NCBI GenBank assembly: GCA_902544525.1
Contig: CACCCN010000002.1
Location: 143,416 to 207,415 of the forward strand
DNA length: 64,000 nt
Source: an uncultured Pelagibacteraceae bacterium
GTDB lineage: Bacteria > Pseudomonadota > Alphaproteobacteria > Pelagibacterales > AG-422-B15
Direction of reading: 5' to 3'
Position numbers and translations under genes: made by a program. The notes beneath the pieces are model-generated. The model was not told the origin of the DNA. It saw only the letters and a program-made list of their open reading frames with translations, and searched no databases. Below are positions 27,887-41,362 of this stretch, in pieces (position 1 is the stretch's first letter; each line of letters opens with the position of its first letter).

Positions 27887-27997
27887 AAAATCGAATCAAC
27901 TTGAGTTACTATCCTAAATACTAAATCATTAATGACTATTACATATAGTTTTTTCAAGATATTTTTATGTGAAGTAACAGTAATTTCACGTTTAGCA

Positions 27998-28115
27998 GAC
28001 TTGGCAATGTCCTACTCTCCCATGCCTTAAGACATAGTACCATCGGCGCTGGAGCCCTTAACGTTCGAGTTCGGAATGGGATCGTGTGTAACCTCTCCGC
28101 TAAAACCACCAAGTC
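27998..28115 (-). rRNA. rrf: 5S ribosomal RNA
   Basis: The minus strand from 28115 begins GACTTGGTGG and ends near 27998 with CCAAGTC, the pairing ends of 5S. Internal signatures such as CGATCCCATTCCGAACTCG are on the minus strand. It follows 23S by about 92 bases in the operon. Ends are estimated from the terminal helix. Confidence 0.92.
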
Positions 28116-28207
28116 AACAAAACGTGAAATCAATACTAAAAAATTTTTTAAAGATTTAATTTATAAAGTGTTGCTTGAAGTGCATAGTTTATTTCTAGTA
28201 CATAGAA
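28116..28207 (-). other. 23S 3' flank: half of the 23S processing stem
   Basis: The transcript segment here (TTTTTAGTATTGATTTCACG and TATGCACTT) is complementary to the segment between tRNA-Ala and 23S (about 30979-31046; CGTGAAGTGACATCAATACT). Together they would form the long stem around 23S that RNase III cuts during rRNA maturation. Seen by eye as an inverted repeat about 2.8 kb apart. Confidence 0.65.
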
Positions 28208-30945
<2,738 letters not shown>

Positions 30946-31069
30946 TCTATGTACAAAAAATAAACTTTTGCTTTTATTTTATGCACTTTATTAATTAATT
31001 GAATTCTCTAAAAAATTTTATTTTTAGTATTGATGTCACTTCACGATGTAAATGGAAAAGCTTAAAACT
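30946..31069 (-). other. tRNA-Ala to 23S spacer: other half of processing stem
   Basis: AT-rich spacer on the minus-strand transcript carrying ATCAATACTAAAAATAAAATTTTTTAG and AAAGTGCATA. These pair with the 23S 3' flank at 28123-28186, so this is the 5' arm of the 23S precursor stem. No boxA-like sequence was found in it. Confidence 0.6.
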
Positions 31070-31145
31070 TGGTGGAGCTTACCGGGATCGAACCGGTGAC
31101 CCCCTGCTTGCAAAGCAGGTGCTCTCCCAGCTGAGCTAAAGCCCC
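31070..31145 (-). tRNA. tRNA-Ala (UGC)
   Basis: 76 nt on the minus strand, GGGGCTTTAGCTCAGCTGGG at the 5' end, anticodon TGC within CTTTGCAAG, T arm CCGGTTCGATCCCGG, and encoded CCA. It is in the standard 16S-23S spacer position behind tRNA-Ile. Confidence 0.97.
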
Positions 31146-31164
31146 TTAAAAAACCACCATAATA

Positions 31165-31242
<78 letters not shown>

Positions 31243-31367
31243 GGATATATTCGATAGGCTTCATAGTTTTAAACAAATTGAAAGAGAAACGAGGACGGTA
31301 AGCTGTAAGAATTACTAAGTTAAAAAGTTTATAAATTTTGAAAACAAAATTCACAAACAACTCTTAG

Positions 31368-32857
<1,490 letters not shown>

Positions 32858-32974
32858 AAAATGACATACACAAACTTATTGGCGGTTTTACATAATAAAT
32901 ATGTAAATCCAATAAACGTGTACGATTATATTGTACTACAGTATTACCGCCCACGTTTCTCTTCCAAATATACT

Positions 32975-32986
32975 TTTCCAAGAGCA
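32975..32986 (-). promoter_or_regulatory. boxA-like antitermination site
   Basis: The minus strand reads TGCTCTTGGAAA, close to the rRNA boxA consensus TGCTCTTTAACA. It lies in the transcribed leader about 120 bases before 16S, where NusB/NusE would be recruited. Confidence 0.55.
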
Positions 32987-33117
32987 TAACGACAGACAAG
33001 ATCTCTAGCTGTTTTATAGCAAACAGTTAAAAATCTAGTTTATTGTTATTAGTTAGAGCCAAATTTAGCCCTTCAAACCGCAATCCCAGATCATCTCCAG
33101 AAGAGGGTGAGAGAGGT

Positions 33118-33143
33118 TTTATAGTATAGGCCTAATAAGTCAA
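33118..33143 (-). promoter_or_regulatory. Possible rRNA operon promoter
   Basis: On the minus strand TTGACT (33143-33138) is followed by TATACTATAAA. TATAAA as -10 gives a spacing of 14, shorter than the ideal 17, so the exact elements are uncertain. Position, about 260 bases before 16S, is suitable. Confidence 0.35.
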
Positions 33144-33308
33144 GGCAGATGATATAGAATAATTAAAAAGAAATAAGACACTAAAATTATAAAAAAGTGT
33201 TTAATTACAATAACTTATTTATATAAAGAATTTTGTCGATCATTAGAAAATATCATTTTAAATAAATTTCTTTAAATATCTGAATATAACTTTAAAAAAA
33301 ATCAAATT

Positions 33309-34568
33309 ATGTCGCTAAAAAAGCTATACCTAATTCCATTATTGATTCTTTTTTTTATTTTCACTTATTACTTAATAAGAAACTTCTCTGATAATAAAAT
33401 CTATATTGAAAATACCGAAAGTTCTTCTAGTGAAATAAAATTAGATGATACAAAAAATTTTTCGCCCTTAGTCGTTGAAGTTATTTATGAAGATCTTTTA
33501 CTTATAAAAGAAGGTCAAACATTTGGAGAGATTTTAAACAATTATGAAATTTCTAATTCGGTAAAATCTAAGATTTTAGAGTCATTAAATAGCAAAGTTG
33601 ATTTAAGTAAATTAAATATTAATACTGAGATTAAAATTACTTTTACTAAAGAAAATGATTTAACTGAAATAAAAAGAATTAGCGTCCTAGACAAGGAAAA
33701 TAACCATATTAAAGTTATTAAAAAAGACGATAATTATATTATTGAGACCTCGTCAATATTATCATTTACTAAACACGTCCTGAAAGAAGTTACTATTAAG
33801 GATAGCCTATATAAATCAGCAATTGAAGCAAATATTCCACCAAATATTATAATGCAATTTGTAAACCTGTATGCTTTTGATGTGGATTTTCAAAGAGAAA
33901 TTCGAAATGGAAATAAAATAAAAATTTTTTATGAAGTATTTTTAGACAGGAAACATATTGTTCGACAAACAGGTAATATTAAATTCGCCTCCTTGGCTCT
34001 TAGAAAAGATACTTACAATCTTTATAGATTTACAACTGATGATAATGGAAAATCTGAATATTTTGACTCAGAAGGAAAAAGTGCAGTTAAAGCTCTAATG
34101 AAAACTCCAATTAACGGCGCTGTTTTATCCTCTGGATATGGAATGAGAAAGCATCCAATTCTTGGATATGATAGAATTCATCAAGGTGTGGACTTTGCCG
34201 CGCCAAAAGGAACTCCAATAATGGCTGCGGGCACTGGTTTCATTGAAAAAATAGGTATGAATGGTGGTGCAGGAAATTATATTAGAATCAAGCATCTCAA
34301 TGGCTATAAAACTGCATATGGACATATGAGTAAATTTGCTTCAGGCATGAAAAAGGGAACAAAGGTTACGCAAGGCCAGACGATTGGTTTTGTTGGTTCA
34401 ACCGGTATGTCGACGGGTCCACATTTACACTACGAAGTCATTTTTAATAATAAAAAAATTAATCCAATGAAAATGAAATTGCCTTCAGGAAGAAAGTTAA
34501 AAGGGAAAATTCTTGAGGATTTTGAAATTTATGTAGCTGATCTTAATAAAGAAATGCAGGTAAATTAA
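33309..34568 (+). CDS. M23-family murein endopeptidase (MepM-like)
   Basis: A 419-residue envelope protein with an N-terminal membrane anchor (LIPLLILFFIFTYYL). The middle contains an OapA/MepM-type N-terminal domain (GQTFGEILNNYEISNS), and residues about 270-375 are the LytM/M23 metallopeptidase: RIHQGVDFAAPKGTPI gives the His and Asp zinc ligands, and GPHLHYEV the HxH motif. It cuts peptidoglycan cross-links in the periplasm to allow growth. It is transcribed away from the rRNA operon and converges on the DUF4167 gene with one base between stops. Confidence 0.88.
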   Translation: MSLKKLYLIPLLILFFIFTYYLIRNFSDNKIYIENTESSSSEIKLDDTKNFSPLVVEVIYEDLLLIKEGQTFGEILNNYEISNSVKSKILESLNSKVDLSKLNINTEIKITFTKENDLTEIKRISVLDKENNHIKVIKKDDNYIIETSSILSFTKHVLKEVTIKDSLYKSAIEANIPPNIIMQFVNLYAFDVDFQREIRNGNKIKIFYEVFLDRKHIVRQTGNIKFASLALRKDTYNLYRFTTDDNGKSEYFDSEGKSAVKALMKTPINGAVLSSGYGMRKHPILGYDRIHQGVDFAAPKGTPIMAAGTGFIEKIGMNGGAGNYIRIKHLNGYKTAYGHMSKFASGMKKGTKVTQGQTIGFVGSTGMSTGPHLHYEVIFNNKKINPMKMKLPSGRKLKGKILEDFEIYVADLNKEMQVN

Positions 34569-34569
34569 T

Positions 34570-35016
34570 TTATTTTTCTGTAGCCGCTGCTTTTTTTAAA
34601 GTTTTTTTCTTAGCTTGAGGAGTAGTTTCTGTCTCTACCTCTTCTTGCGTATCATCCATCGGAATGGGCTTCAAAACTTTTACAATATCTACAGGTTCAC
34701 TATCAAGTTTTTCAGTATCTTCAGAGGTATTGCTACCATTTGGTTTTGATGATCTTGTCTCTGAATTATTTTTAAGATTTCTCTCGTTGATTACTCTTGC
34801 AAAATGTTCAGCATGTTGCAAATAGTTTTCTGCGGTTACATAATCACCTGCGGATGAAGCATCTTTTGCAAGGTTTTTATATTTTTCTAGAACAGTAGTT
34901 AAGTTGCCGGTAACTTTAGGTGCATTATTAGAAGATTCACCCTGTCTACGGTGGTGATTATTACTTCTCTTAAATGTTCTATTTTTATTATTACTTCTTG
35001 AATTCGAAAATTTCAT
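34570..35016 (-). CDS. DUF4167 protein
   Basis: A 148-residue basic protein. The N-terminus is low complexity, rich in Arg, Asn and His (NKNRTFKRSNNHHRRQG), then the conserved DUF4167 helix pair LEKYKNLAKDASSAGDYVTAENYLQHAEHFARVI, then an acidic and finally Lys-rich tail. This domain is almost confined to alphaproteobacteria and sits next to prmC, as here. Its function is unknown; the basic start suggests nucleic-acid or ribosome binding. Confidence 0.85.
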   Translation of the reverse strand: MKFSNSRSNNKNRTFKRSNNHHRRQGESSNNAPKVTGNLTTVLEKYKNLAKDASSAGDYVTAENYLQHAEHFARVINERNLKNNSETRSSKPNGSNTSEDTEKLDSEPVDIVKVLKPIPMDDTQEEVETETTPQAKKKTLKKAAATEK

Positions 35017-35117
35017 TTTAATTATTTATCTTGGAAATTTGCTTCTATTATTTTTTTTTAAAAAAATTAAGCAATCAATGAACGTAAACTAGTGTTAACT
35101 TTTGCAATAATCAAGTT

Positions 35118-35969
35118 CTAATTTATAATTTTTTTTGCAATAACACACCTAGGTATGTTTGCTAAATCAACTTTAGTTAAAATCTCAGTAAAACCATTGT
35201 TTTTCAGTAGTTTAGTGACCTCACTTGCTTGACCTAAACCAATTTCTAGAAATAAAAAAAAGTTTTTATCAATTCTTGAAGCTAGGTTACTTATAATTTT
35301 ATTATATGCTTCAATTCCATTATTTTTAGAAAATAATGCTAAATGTGGCTCATAATCATATACATCTTTCTGTATATCTAAACTATCTTGTGAAATGTAT
35401 GGCGGATTAGACACAATAATATCAAACCCATTTAGATTATATTCGGCATAATCTTCATCTAGCAATTTTAGTCTCTCGTGATTTTTTAAAAGTTTTTTAT
35501 TTTCATTTGCTATTTTAATTGCTTCCTTACTGATATCAATACCAATACCACTTGCATTAATATACTCTTGTAACAAAGATATGATTATGCAGCCAGAGCC
35601 AGTGCCTAAATCGGCAATATTTAAATCTATTTTTTTATCAGGAAAATAACTTATTACGCTCTCTAAAATTAGTTCAGTTTCAGGTCTTGGTATTAATGTA
35701 TCCTTAGTAACTTTAAATTCATCGTTCCAGAACGATTGTTTATTAGTAATGTATGCAATTGGCTCTCTTTTTATTCTTCTATCAATGAGTTCAAAATAAG
35801 ATTTAGTTATTTTGCTACTTATTTCATTTTTTTTAAATAATTCAAATTGTTCATTGTCGACAGATAGAATATGCTTGAAAATTATTTTTGCGTCTAAGTT
35901 TGGGTTCTCAACTTCAGCAGCATTTAATTTTTGTATACCGCTTAGAAATACTTCTTCGACCGTTACCAT
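35118..35969 (-). CDS. prmC: Release-factor glutamine methyltransferase
   Basis: A 283-residue SAM methyltransferase. The N-terminal helical domain contains LDAKIIFKHIL; the catalytic domain has IADLGTGSGCIIISLL (SAM loop) and IVSNPPYISQ, the NPPY motif that binds the substrate Gln. It methylates the GGQ glutamine of release factors. It starts immediately after the prfA stop, with no gap, and is the last clear member of the lysC-ispG-prfA-prmC operon. Confidence 0.93.
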   Translation of the reverse strand: MVTVEEVFLSGIQKLNAAEVENPNLDAKIIFKHILSVDNEQFELFKKNEISSKITKSYFELIDRRIKREPIAYITNKQSFWNDEFKVTKDTLIPRPETELILESVISYFPDKKIDLNIADLGTGSGCIIISLLQEYINASGIGIDISKEAIKIANENKKLLKNHERLKLLDEDYAEYNLNGFDIIVSNPPYISQDSLDIQKDVYDYEPHLALFSKNNGIEAYNKIISNLASRIDKNFFLFLEIGLGQASEVTKLLKNNGFTEILTKVDLANIPRCVIAKKIIN

Positions 35970-37019
35970 TTATTGATTTTGGCTAGCTATTATTAAACCA
36001 GTTATAATTTCCTCAATACCATCTGCATTTAAAATTTGATCTAGTTTATACAAAGTTAAGTTTATTCTATGATCGGTAACGCGACCTTGTGGAAAATTAT
36101 AAGTGCGAATTCTCTCGGACCGGTCACCACTGCCAATTTGTGACTTTCTTTTTTCTGACATTTCAGAGTCTTGTTTATTTCTCTCAAAATCATATAACCT
36201 GGACTTTAACACAAGCATAGCCTTAGCTTTATTTTTATGCTGTGATTTTTCATCTTGTTGAGTTACTACGATTCCAGATGGAGCATGGGTTATTCTTACT
36301 GCGCTATCAGTGGTATTTACTGATTGACCCCCTGGCCCACTTGACCTAAACACATCTATTCTAAGATCTTTTTCTTCAACATGAATATCAACATCATCTG
36401 CCTCGGGTAAAACAACTACGCTGGCTGCTGATGTATGAATTCTACCTTGAGATTCAGTCTCTGGGACTCGTTGAACGCGATGAACACCTGATTCAAATTT
36501 TAGTTTTGAATAAACTTTTTCGCCTGAAATTTTACAAATAGCCTCTTTAATTCCACCATGATCAGCATCAGAAGTTGACAAAAGTTCTAACTTCCACTTT
36601 TCAGTTTCTGCATAGCGCTGATACATGCGTAACAAATCGCCAGCAAATAGTGCAGCTTCGTCTCCACCTGTTCCCGCTCTGATTTCAACAATAACATTTT
36701 TTTCATCTAAAGGATCTTTTGGTACAAGGCTTACTTTAAGTATATTTTCAGACTCGTTTAATTTTTCCTTACATGAAGTGATTTCTTTTTTTGCTATTTC
36801 AATAATTTCTTCGTCATTACCCTGAATTAAAGATAGCAATTCTTCATGTTCCTTTTTATAGCTTTTATAAGTGTCTATGTTGTCTACAATTGGTTTTAAG
36901 TCAGAGTACTCTTTGGAAATCTTGACAAACTGTTCATTATCTCCTGATGCTTGACTCATTAAATCTTCAAGCTCTTTACTTCTTAATAAAATTTTTTCTA
37001 GTTCCTCTTCCTTAAGCAT
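35970..37019 (-). CDS. prfA: Peptide chain release factor 1
   Basis: About 349 residues. [20 protein letters not shown] is the GGQ catalytic loop, and [19 protein letters not shown] contains the PxT stop-codon reading motif typical of RF1 (here PET), specific for UAA and UAG. The track start is 37043, but the Met at 37019 ([12 protein letters not shown]) matches RF1 N-termini and leaves an 8-base overlap with ispG. Directly followed by its modifying enzyme gene prmC. Confidence 0.93.
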   Translation of the reverse strand: MLKEEELEKILLRSKELEDLMSQASGDNEQFVKISKEYSDLKPIVDNIDTYKSYKKEHEELLSLIQGNDEEIIEIAKKEITSCKEKLNESENILKVSLVPKDPLDEKNVIVEIRAGTGGDEAALFAGDLLRMYQRYAETEKWKLELLSTSDADHGGIKEAICKISGEKVYSKLKFESGVHRVQRVPETESQGRIHTSAASVVVLPEADDVDIHVEEKDLRIDVFRSSGPGGQSVNTTDSAVRITHAPSGIVVTQQDEKSQHKNKAKAMLVLKSRLYDFERNKQDSEMSEKRKSQIGSGDRSERIRTYNFPQGRVTDHRINLTLYKLDQILNADGIEEIITGLIIASQNQ

Positions 37020-38103
37020 TTGTCTCGGCAACTCTTTCCTCAACCAGCTTGACTACTTTATTGACTATATCATCGTTAGATATTTTTTGATCAGTTACAC
37101 CTGACAAATATAGCATATTACTTCCTTTGCCCCCTCCAGTTATACCAATATCACTATTAAGTGCTTCTCCGGGACCATTTACTATACAACCAATAATTGA
37201 TACGGTTATAGATTGTTTTATGTGCGATAGTTTTTCCTCTAAGACTTTGACAGTTTCAATAACTGGAAAAGCTTGTCGCGCACATGAAGGACATGAAATT
37301 ATTTTTACACCACGAGATCTTAGATCAAGGCTTTTAAGTATTTCATAGCCTATTTTAATTTCTTCTACTGGATCTGCAGTTAGTGAAACTCTAATTGTAT
37401 CTCCAATTCCTTGGGAAAGAAGTCTTCCTATACTCATTGAAGATTTTATTGAACCACTAACATAGGTACCGGCTTCTGTTAAACCTAAGTGAAGAGGATA
37501 ATTGGTTAAAAGACTTAATTTTTCATATGCTGCAACCATTGTATGAACGTTTGAAGCTTTCACACTAATTTTAAAATTATCAAAATTATTTGACTCAAGT
37601 AATTTTATATTTTCAAGAGCACTGTCTACTAAAGCATCGGCACCTGGTTCTTTATATTTATCTAATATTTTTTTATCAAGAGAGCCTGCATTAACACCTA
37701 TTCGCATTGAGATTTTATTGGCTTTTGCGGCAGCTATGACTTCTTTTATCTTTTCTGGACCTATATTTCCAGGATTAACACGAAGACAAGCAGCGCCTGA
37801 GTCTGCTGCTTCGAGTGCTCTTTTATAATGAAAGTGGATATCCGCAACTATAGGTATATCTGCAGTATTAACTATTTCTTTTAAAGCCTTAGTCGCATCA
37901 GTATTTGGACAAGAAACTCGTACAATATCTGCACCCTCATTTTCAAGAGATTTTATTTGATTAACTGTTGCTTCTACATCTTCTGTAATAGTGTTTGTCA
38001 TAGACTGCACACTAATCAATGCATCTCCTCCAACTTTGACGTCACCAACCATTATTTGTTTGGTTTTTTTTCGGGATATTTTATTATCAATATTATAGCT
38101 CAT
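37012..38103 (-). CDS. ispG: 4-hydroxy-3-methylbut-2-enyl diphosphate synthase
   Basis: A 363-residue GcpE protein of the non-mevalonate isoprenoid pathway, converting MEcPP to [20 protein letters not shown] is the conserved N-terminal part, and the 4Fe-4S ligands lie in [12 protein letters not shown] and [12 protein letters not shown]. It is between lysC and prfA on the same strand, in place of the ptsP gene found there in many alphaproteobacteria. Confidence 0.93.
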   Translation of the reverse strand: MSYNIDNKISRKKTKQIMVGDVKVGGDALISVQSMTNTITEDVEATVNQIKSLENEGADIVRVSCPNTDATKALKEIVNTADIPIVADIHFHYKRALEAADSGAACLRVNPGNIGPEKIKEVIAAAKANKISMRIGVNAGSLDKKILDKYKEPGADALVDSALENIKLLESNNFDNFKISVKASNVHTMVAAYEKLSLLTNYPLHLGLTEAGTYVSGSIKSSMSIGRLLSQGIGDTIRVSLTADPVEEIKIGYEILKSLDLRSRGVKIISCPSCARQAFPVIETVKVLEEKLSHIKQSITVSIIGCIVNGPGEALNSDIGITGGGKGSNMLYLSGVTDQKISNDDIVNKVVKLVEERVAETNA

Positions 38104-38153
38104 GATTTTTGTTTTCTCATATCAGCAGTTATTACTAATGATTTTATTAATAT

Positions 38154-39389
38154 TTATAATTTATCAAGTTCAAATATTTGATGTAAAGATCTAACGGCTT
38201 CTTCTGTTCTGGCCATATCAATAAGTACGCTTATTTTTATTTCAGAGGTAGATATTACTTCAATATTGATGTTGTTTTTTGAAAGACAGTCAAACATTTT
38301 TGCAGCAATACCTGGTTGGTTTCTCATACCCGCACCTATAATAGATACTTTAGATAAATTGTTTTCACTAATTACCTTTTCATAATTAATAGAGCTTTTT
38401 AAATCATCTAATATTTTTACAGATTGATCTAAGTCAGTGACTGGGACCGTAAAAGTTAAATTAGTTTCTTTTCTCTCAATAAAATTATTTTGAACTATCA
38501 TATCTACATTAATACTCTTATTAGATAGTGCGTTGAAGATAGTTGCTGCAATACCTGGTTGGTCCACTAGACCTATCACTGTAATTTTAGCCTCATCTTT
38601 TGAGTAAGCCACTCCAGATACAGCCTTACTTTCGTTATTCATTACTTCATCACTGATTACTGTGCCCATGTCATCTGGATGGAAAGTTGATCTAACTTGA
38701 ACTTTTACATTATGATTAATAGCCGACTCTACAGATGATGTTTGTAATACTTTGGCACCCTGAGATGACATTTCTATCATCTCCTCATAAGATATTTTGT
38801 TAAGTCGTTTCACATTGTCTGCCATTCTAGGATCAGTAGTATAAACACCGTTAACATCCGTATATATGTCACACCTTTCTGCGTTTAAGGCTGAAGCAAG
38901 AAACACTGCTGTATTATCAGAGCCTCCTCTTCCAATAGTTGTTATCCTGCCATCAGAACCAACTCCTTGAAAACCTGCTACAACTGCTACCTGTCGGTTT
39001 TTAAAACCATTTATAATTTTTTCATCCTCAATTTTAGATATAACTGAATGCCTATGATTTCCAGAAGTATAAATTGGAAGTTGCCAGCCCAACCAAGATC
39101 GAGCATCAATATTTAAATCTTTTAGCGCTAAAGCCATAAGACCAGAAGTAATTTGTTCTCCCGATGCGACGATTGCATCATACTCAGCGTCATCGTGAGC
39201 ATTTTTATTTTCAGAATTTATTAAATTTATATTTTCAATTAACTTATTAGTAGTTCCTGACATTGCAGATACCACCACTGCAATATTATGGCCTAAATCA
39301 TACTCTTTTTTAATAATTTGTGCTGCTGACTTTATTAAATCTACTGATCCAACAGATGTTCCCCCAAATTTAAGGACTAAAATAGACAT
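38154..39389 (-). CDS. lysC: Aspartate kinase
   Basis: A 411-residue aspartokinase. LVLKFGGTSVGSVDLIK is the signature, FVASGEQITSG-like VASGEQITSGLMA and TTIGRGGSDNTAVFLASAL follow, and the C-terminal 150 residues form two ACT domains (KITVIGLVDQPGIAATIF and VSIIGAGMRNQPGIAAKMF), the usual Lys/Thr feedback sites. First step of the lysine, threonine and methionine branch. Divergent from ubiG, the common alphaproteobacterial arrangement. Confidence 0.93.
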   Translation of the reverse strand: MSILVLKFGGTSVGSVDLIKSAAQIIKKEYDLGHNIAVVVSAMSGTTNKLIENINLINSENKNAHDDAEYDAIVASGEQITSGLMALALKDLNIDARSWLGWQLPIYTSGNHRHSVISKIEDEKIINGFKNRQVAVVAGFQGVGSDGRITTIGRGGSDNTAVFLASALNAERCDIYTDVNGVYTTDPRMADNVKRLNKISYEEMIEMSSQGAKVLQTSSVESAINHNVKVQVRSTFHPDDMGTVISDEVMNNESKAVSGVAYSKDEAKITVIGLVDQPGIAATIFNALSNKSINVDMIVQNNFIERKETNLTFTVPVTDLDQSVKILDDLKSSINYEKVISENNLSKVSIIGAGMRNQPGIAAKMFDCLSKNNINIEVISTSEIKISVLIDMARTEEAVRSLHQIFELDKL

Positions 39390-39497
39390 AATTATTTATT
39401 ACTTCGTGATGACTTTTGTTAATATTTTTCTATATGTTGTTATGGCTAGAATTAATGTAAATAGCTATATTTAGCAAGAATAAGTTTGGATCGAGCA

Positions 39498-40238
39498 ATG
39501 GAAGAAATTAAAAATACTATAAATACTGAAGAAATAAATAAGTTTTCTCAACTTGCAGATGAATGGTGGAAAATTGATGGTAAGTTCAAAACTCTTCACA
39601 AATTTAATCCTATTCGATTAAAATTTATTATTGATCAAACAATCACAATTTTTAACTGTGACCATAAAAATGAATTGCCGCTAAAAGGTATAAAAATATT
39701 AGATATAGGCTGTGGCGGAGGTTTATTATCTGAACCACTATCACGTCTTGGTGCCGAAGTAACTGGCGTGGATGCAGCAGAAAATAATATTAAAGCAGCA
39801 AGTATTCATGCAAAAAAAGAAAATTTAGAAATTAATTATATTAATGGTGATATTGATAGTCTTAACCCTGATGAAAAGTTTGATATAATATTGAATATGG
39901 AAGTAATTGAACATGTAGATAATACAGATTACTTCATGAAAAGTTGTTGTGATAGAGTTAGGTCAAATGGACTAATCTTTATGGCAACTATAAATAAAAC
40001 ACTATTCTCATTAATTTTTGCAAAGTATATGGCTGAATATGTTCTAGGATTTTTACCCAAAGGAACACATGATTGGAATAAATTTTTATCTCCAGAAGAA
40101 ATCTATGCTTTTCTAATTAAAAATCATTTTAATGTTAGAGAAACATTAGGGGTTAATTATAATCCAATTAAAAATAATTGGTCTATTTCTCGATCAACTC
40201 CAGCAAATTACATGGTGCTTGGTCAAAAAAATAATTAA
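39498..40238 (+). CDS. ubiG: Ubiquinone biosynthesis O-methyltransferase
   Basis: About 246 residues. INKFSQLADEWWKIDGKFKTLHKFNPIR is the UbiG-specific N-terminus, KILDIGCGGGLLSEPL the SAM loop, and LNMEVIEHVDN the acidic motif III region; KGTHDWNKFLSPEE is another UbiG segment. It performs both O-methylations in ubiquinone synthesis, at the membrane. The track uses TTG at 39486; the ATG at 39498 is preferred. Confidence 0.92.
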   Translation: MEEIKNTINTEEINKFSQLADEWWKIDGKFKTLHKFNPIRLKFIIDQTITIFNCDHKNELPLKGIKILDIGCGGGLLSEPLSRLGAEVTGVDAAENNIKAASIHAKKENLEINYINGDIDSLNPDEKFDIILNMEVIEHVDNTDYFMKSCCDRVRSNGLIFMATINKTLFSLIFAKYMAEYVLGFLPKGTHDWNKFLSPEEIYAFLIKNHFNVRETLGVNYNPIKNNWSISRSTPANYMVLGQKNN

Positions 40239-40247
40239 GGGATAATT

Positions 40248-41057
40248 TCATGCCTTTAATGATGGAATTGCTCTTTGCGTAGCATCAACTTCTGCAAGAT
40301 TAATTTCAGCCATCATTATCCCCACGCCTTTCTTTTTAATTTTAACATTAGTGCCCCACGGCGAGACTATAATACTATTTCCAAAAGTTTCTCTACCAGC
40401 ATAATGACGTCCATATTGTGCTGGGGCAACAATGAAACAACCATTTTCAATTGCTCTAGCTTTTACTAGAGTTAACCAATGAGCTTTTCCTGTTGTTTTA
40501 GTAAAAGCAGAAGGTATAAAAATTATTTTACATCCCAATTTGGCAAGACTTCGATACATGTTTGGAAATCTCAAATCATAGCATATACTCAAACCAACTT
40601 TAGCCCATGGTGTTTTAGCAGTTTTTAATTTTTTTCCATTTTTATACAAACTTGATTCATTATAAATTTCTTTATCTGAAAGTTTTACATCGAACATATG
40701 AATTTTGTCATAAGTTGAGATAATTATGCCTTTATTATTAATTAAGTAAGATCGATTAGAAAGTTTACTACTATTCTTAATTATTAAGGAACCAAGTAAA
40801 ATCCATACGGAATGTGCTTTAGCTATCTTTTGAATTCTATTTAAAAAATTTGTATTATCTTTATTGGAACAGGCTAACACAAGCTTCTCTTTGTTAGGAT
40901 GCATTATATTGGTATTTTCTGGAGTGGCTATAAATTGAGCTCCTTTTTTGATAGCGGAATTGATTAAAACCTCTACAACTTCTAAATTTTTATTAATATT
41001 GGATTTACTGTTTATCTGAATACAAGCAATTTTTAATTTATTACTTTTTTTGTTCAT
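40248..41057 (-). CDS. Nitrilase-family carbon-nitrogen hydrolase (Nit-like)
   Basis: A 269-residue hydrolase with the Glu-Lys-Cys triad: FIATPENTNIM (Glu), TYDKIHMFDVKL (Lys) and VGLSICYDLRFPNMYR (Cys). The sequence is closest to the Nit1/Nit2 branch, which removes the amide from deaminated glutathione. It overlaps grxC by 17 bases on the same strand, a conserved alphaproteobacterial pair that agrees with a glutathione-linked repair role. Confidence 0.87.
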   Translation of the reverse strand: MNKKSNKLKIACIQINSKSNINKNLEVVEVLINSAIKKGAQFIATPENTNIMHPNKEKLVLACSNKDNTNFLNRIQKIAKAHSVWILLGSLIIKNSSKLSNRSYLINNKGIIISTYDKIHMFDVKLSDKEIYNESSLYKNGKKLKTAKTPWAKVGLSICYDLRFPNMYRSLAKLGCKIIFIPSAFTKTTGKAHWLTLVKARAIENGCFIVAPAQYGRHYAGRETFGNSIIVSPWGTNVKIKKKGVGIMMAEINLAEVDATQRAIPSLKA

Positions 41058-41313
41058 CGATCAGCAAGCTGTTTAAATCACCACTCGCTGACAATGTGGC
41101 TAATTCACTATAGCCGCCTACGTGTGTATCATTAATGAAGATCTGTGGCACCGTTCTCATACCATTTGATTTTTCTAACATTTCTGTGCGCAGCTCACTA
41201 TTATGTTGAATATTTAATTCTTCATAAGTTAGGCCTTTACTATCTAAAAGTTTTTTAGCGTGAACACAGTAGTTACAATAATCAGATGTATAAACTTTAA
41301 TTTTATTTTTCAT
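41041..41313 (-). CDS. grxC: Glutaredoxin 3
   Basis: A 90-residue thioredoxin-fold glutaredoxin. VYTSDYCNYCVHAKKLLDSKG holds the redox pair, here C-N-Y-C rather than the usual C-P-Y-C. TVPQIFINDTHVGGYSEL has the cis-Pro and glutathione-binding GG(Y) segment. It reduces disulfides with glutathione in the cytoplasm. The Pro-to-Asn change is uncommon in this class and may alter redox potential. Confidence 0.9.
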   Translation of the reverse strand: MKNKIKVYTSDYCNYCVHAKKLLDSKGLTYEELNIQHNSELRTEMLEKSNGMRTVPQIFINDTHVGGYSELATLSASGDLNSLLIDEQKK

Positions 41314-41362
41314 ATATAAACATATAATAGAGATTATATCTTAAAACAATAATTAAAAATTT

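Larger units (their letters stand above)
32858..33308 (-). other. rRNA operon leader and promoter region
   Basis: 451 bases between 16S and the divergent M23 peptidase gene, without a convincing ORF. Near 16S it contains an inverted repeat (TTATTGG / CCAATAA, with TTTACATA / TATGTAAA inside) that would form a leader hairpin. A boxA-like site and a possible promoter are listed separately. The part beyond about 33,160 must also hold the promoter of the M23 gene on the other strand. Confidence 0.6.

Noticed and set aside
27887-27997. Rho-independent terminator after 5S
   Set aside because: The GTGAA/TTCAC hairpin is weak and is not followed by a T run on the transcript strand.
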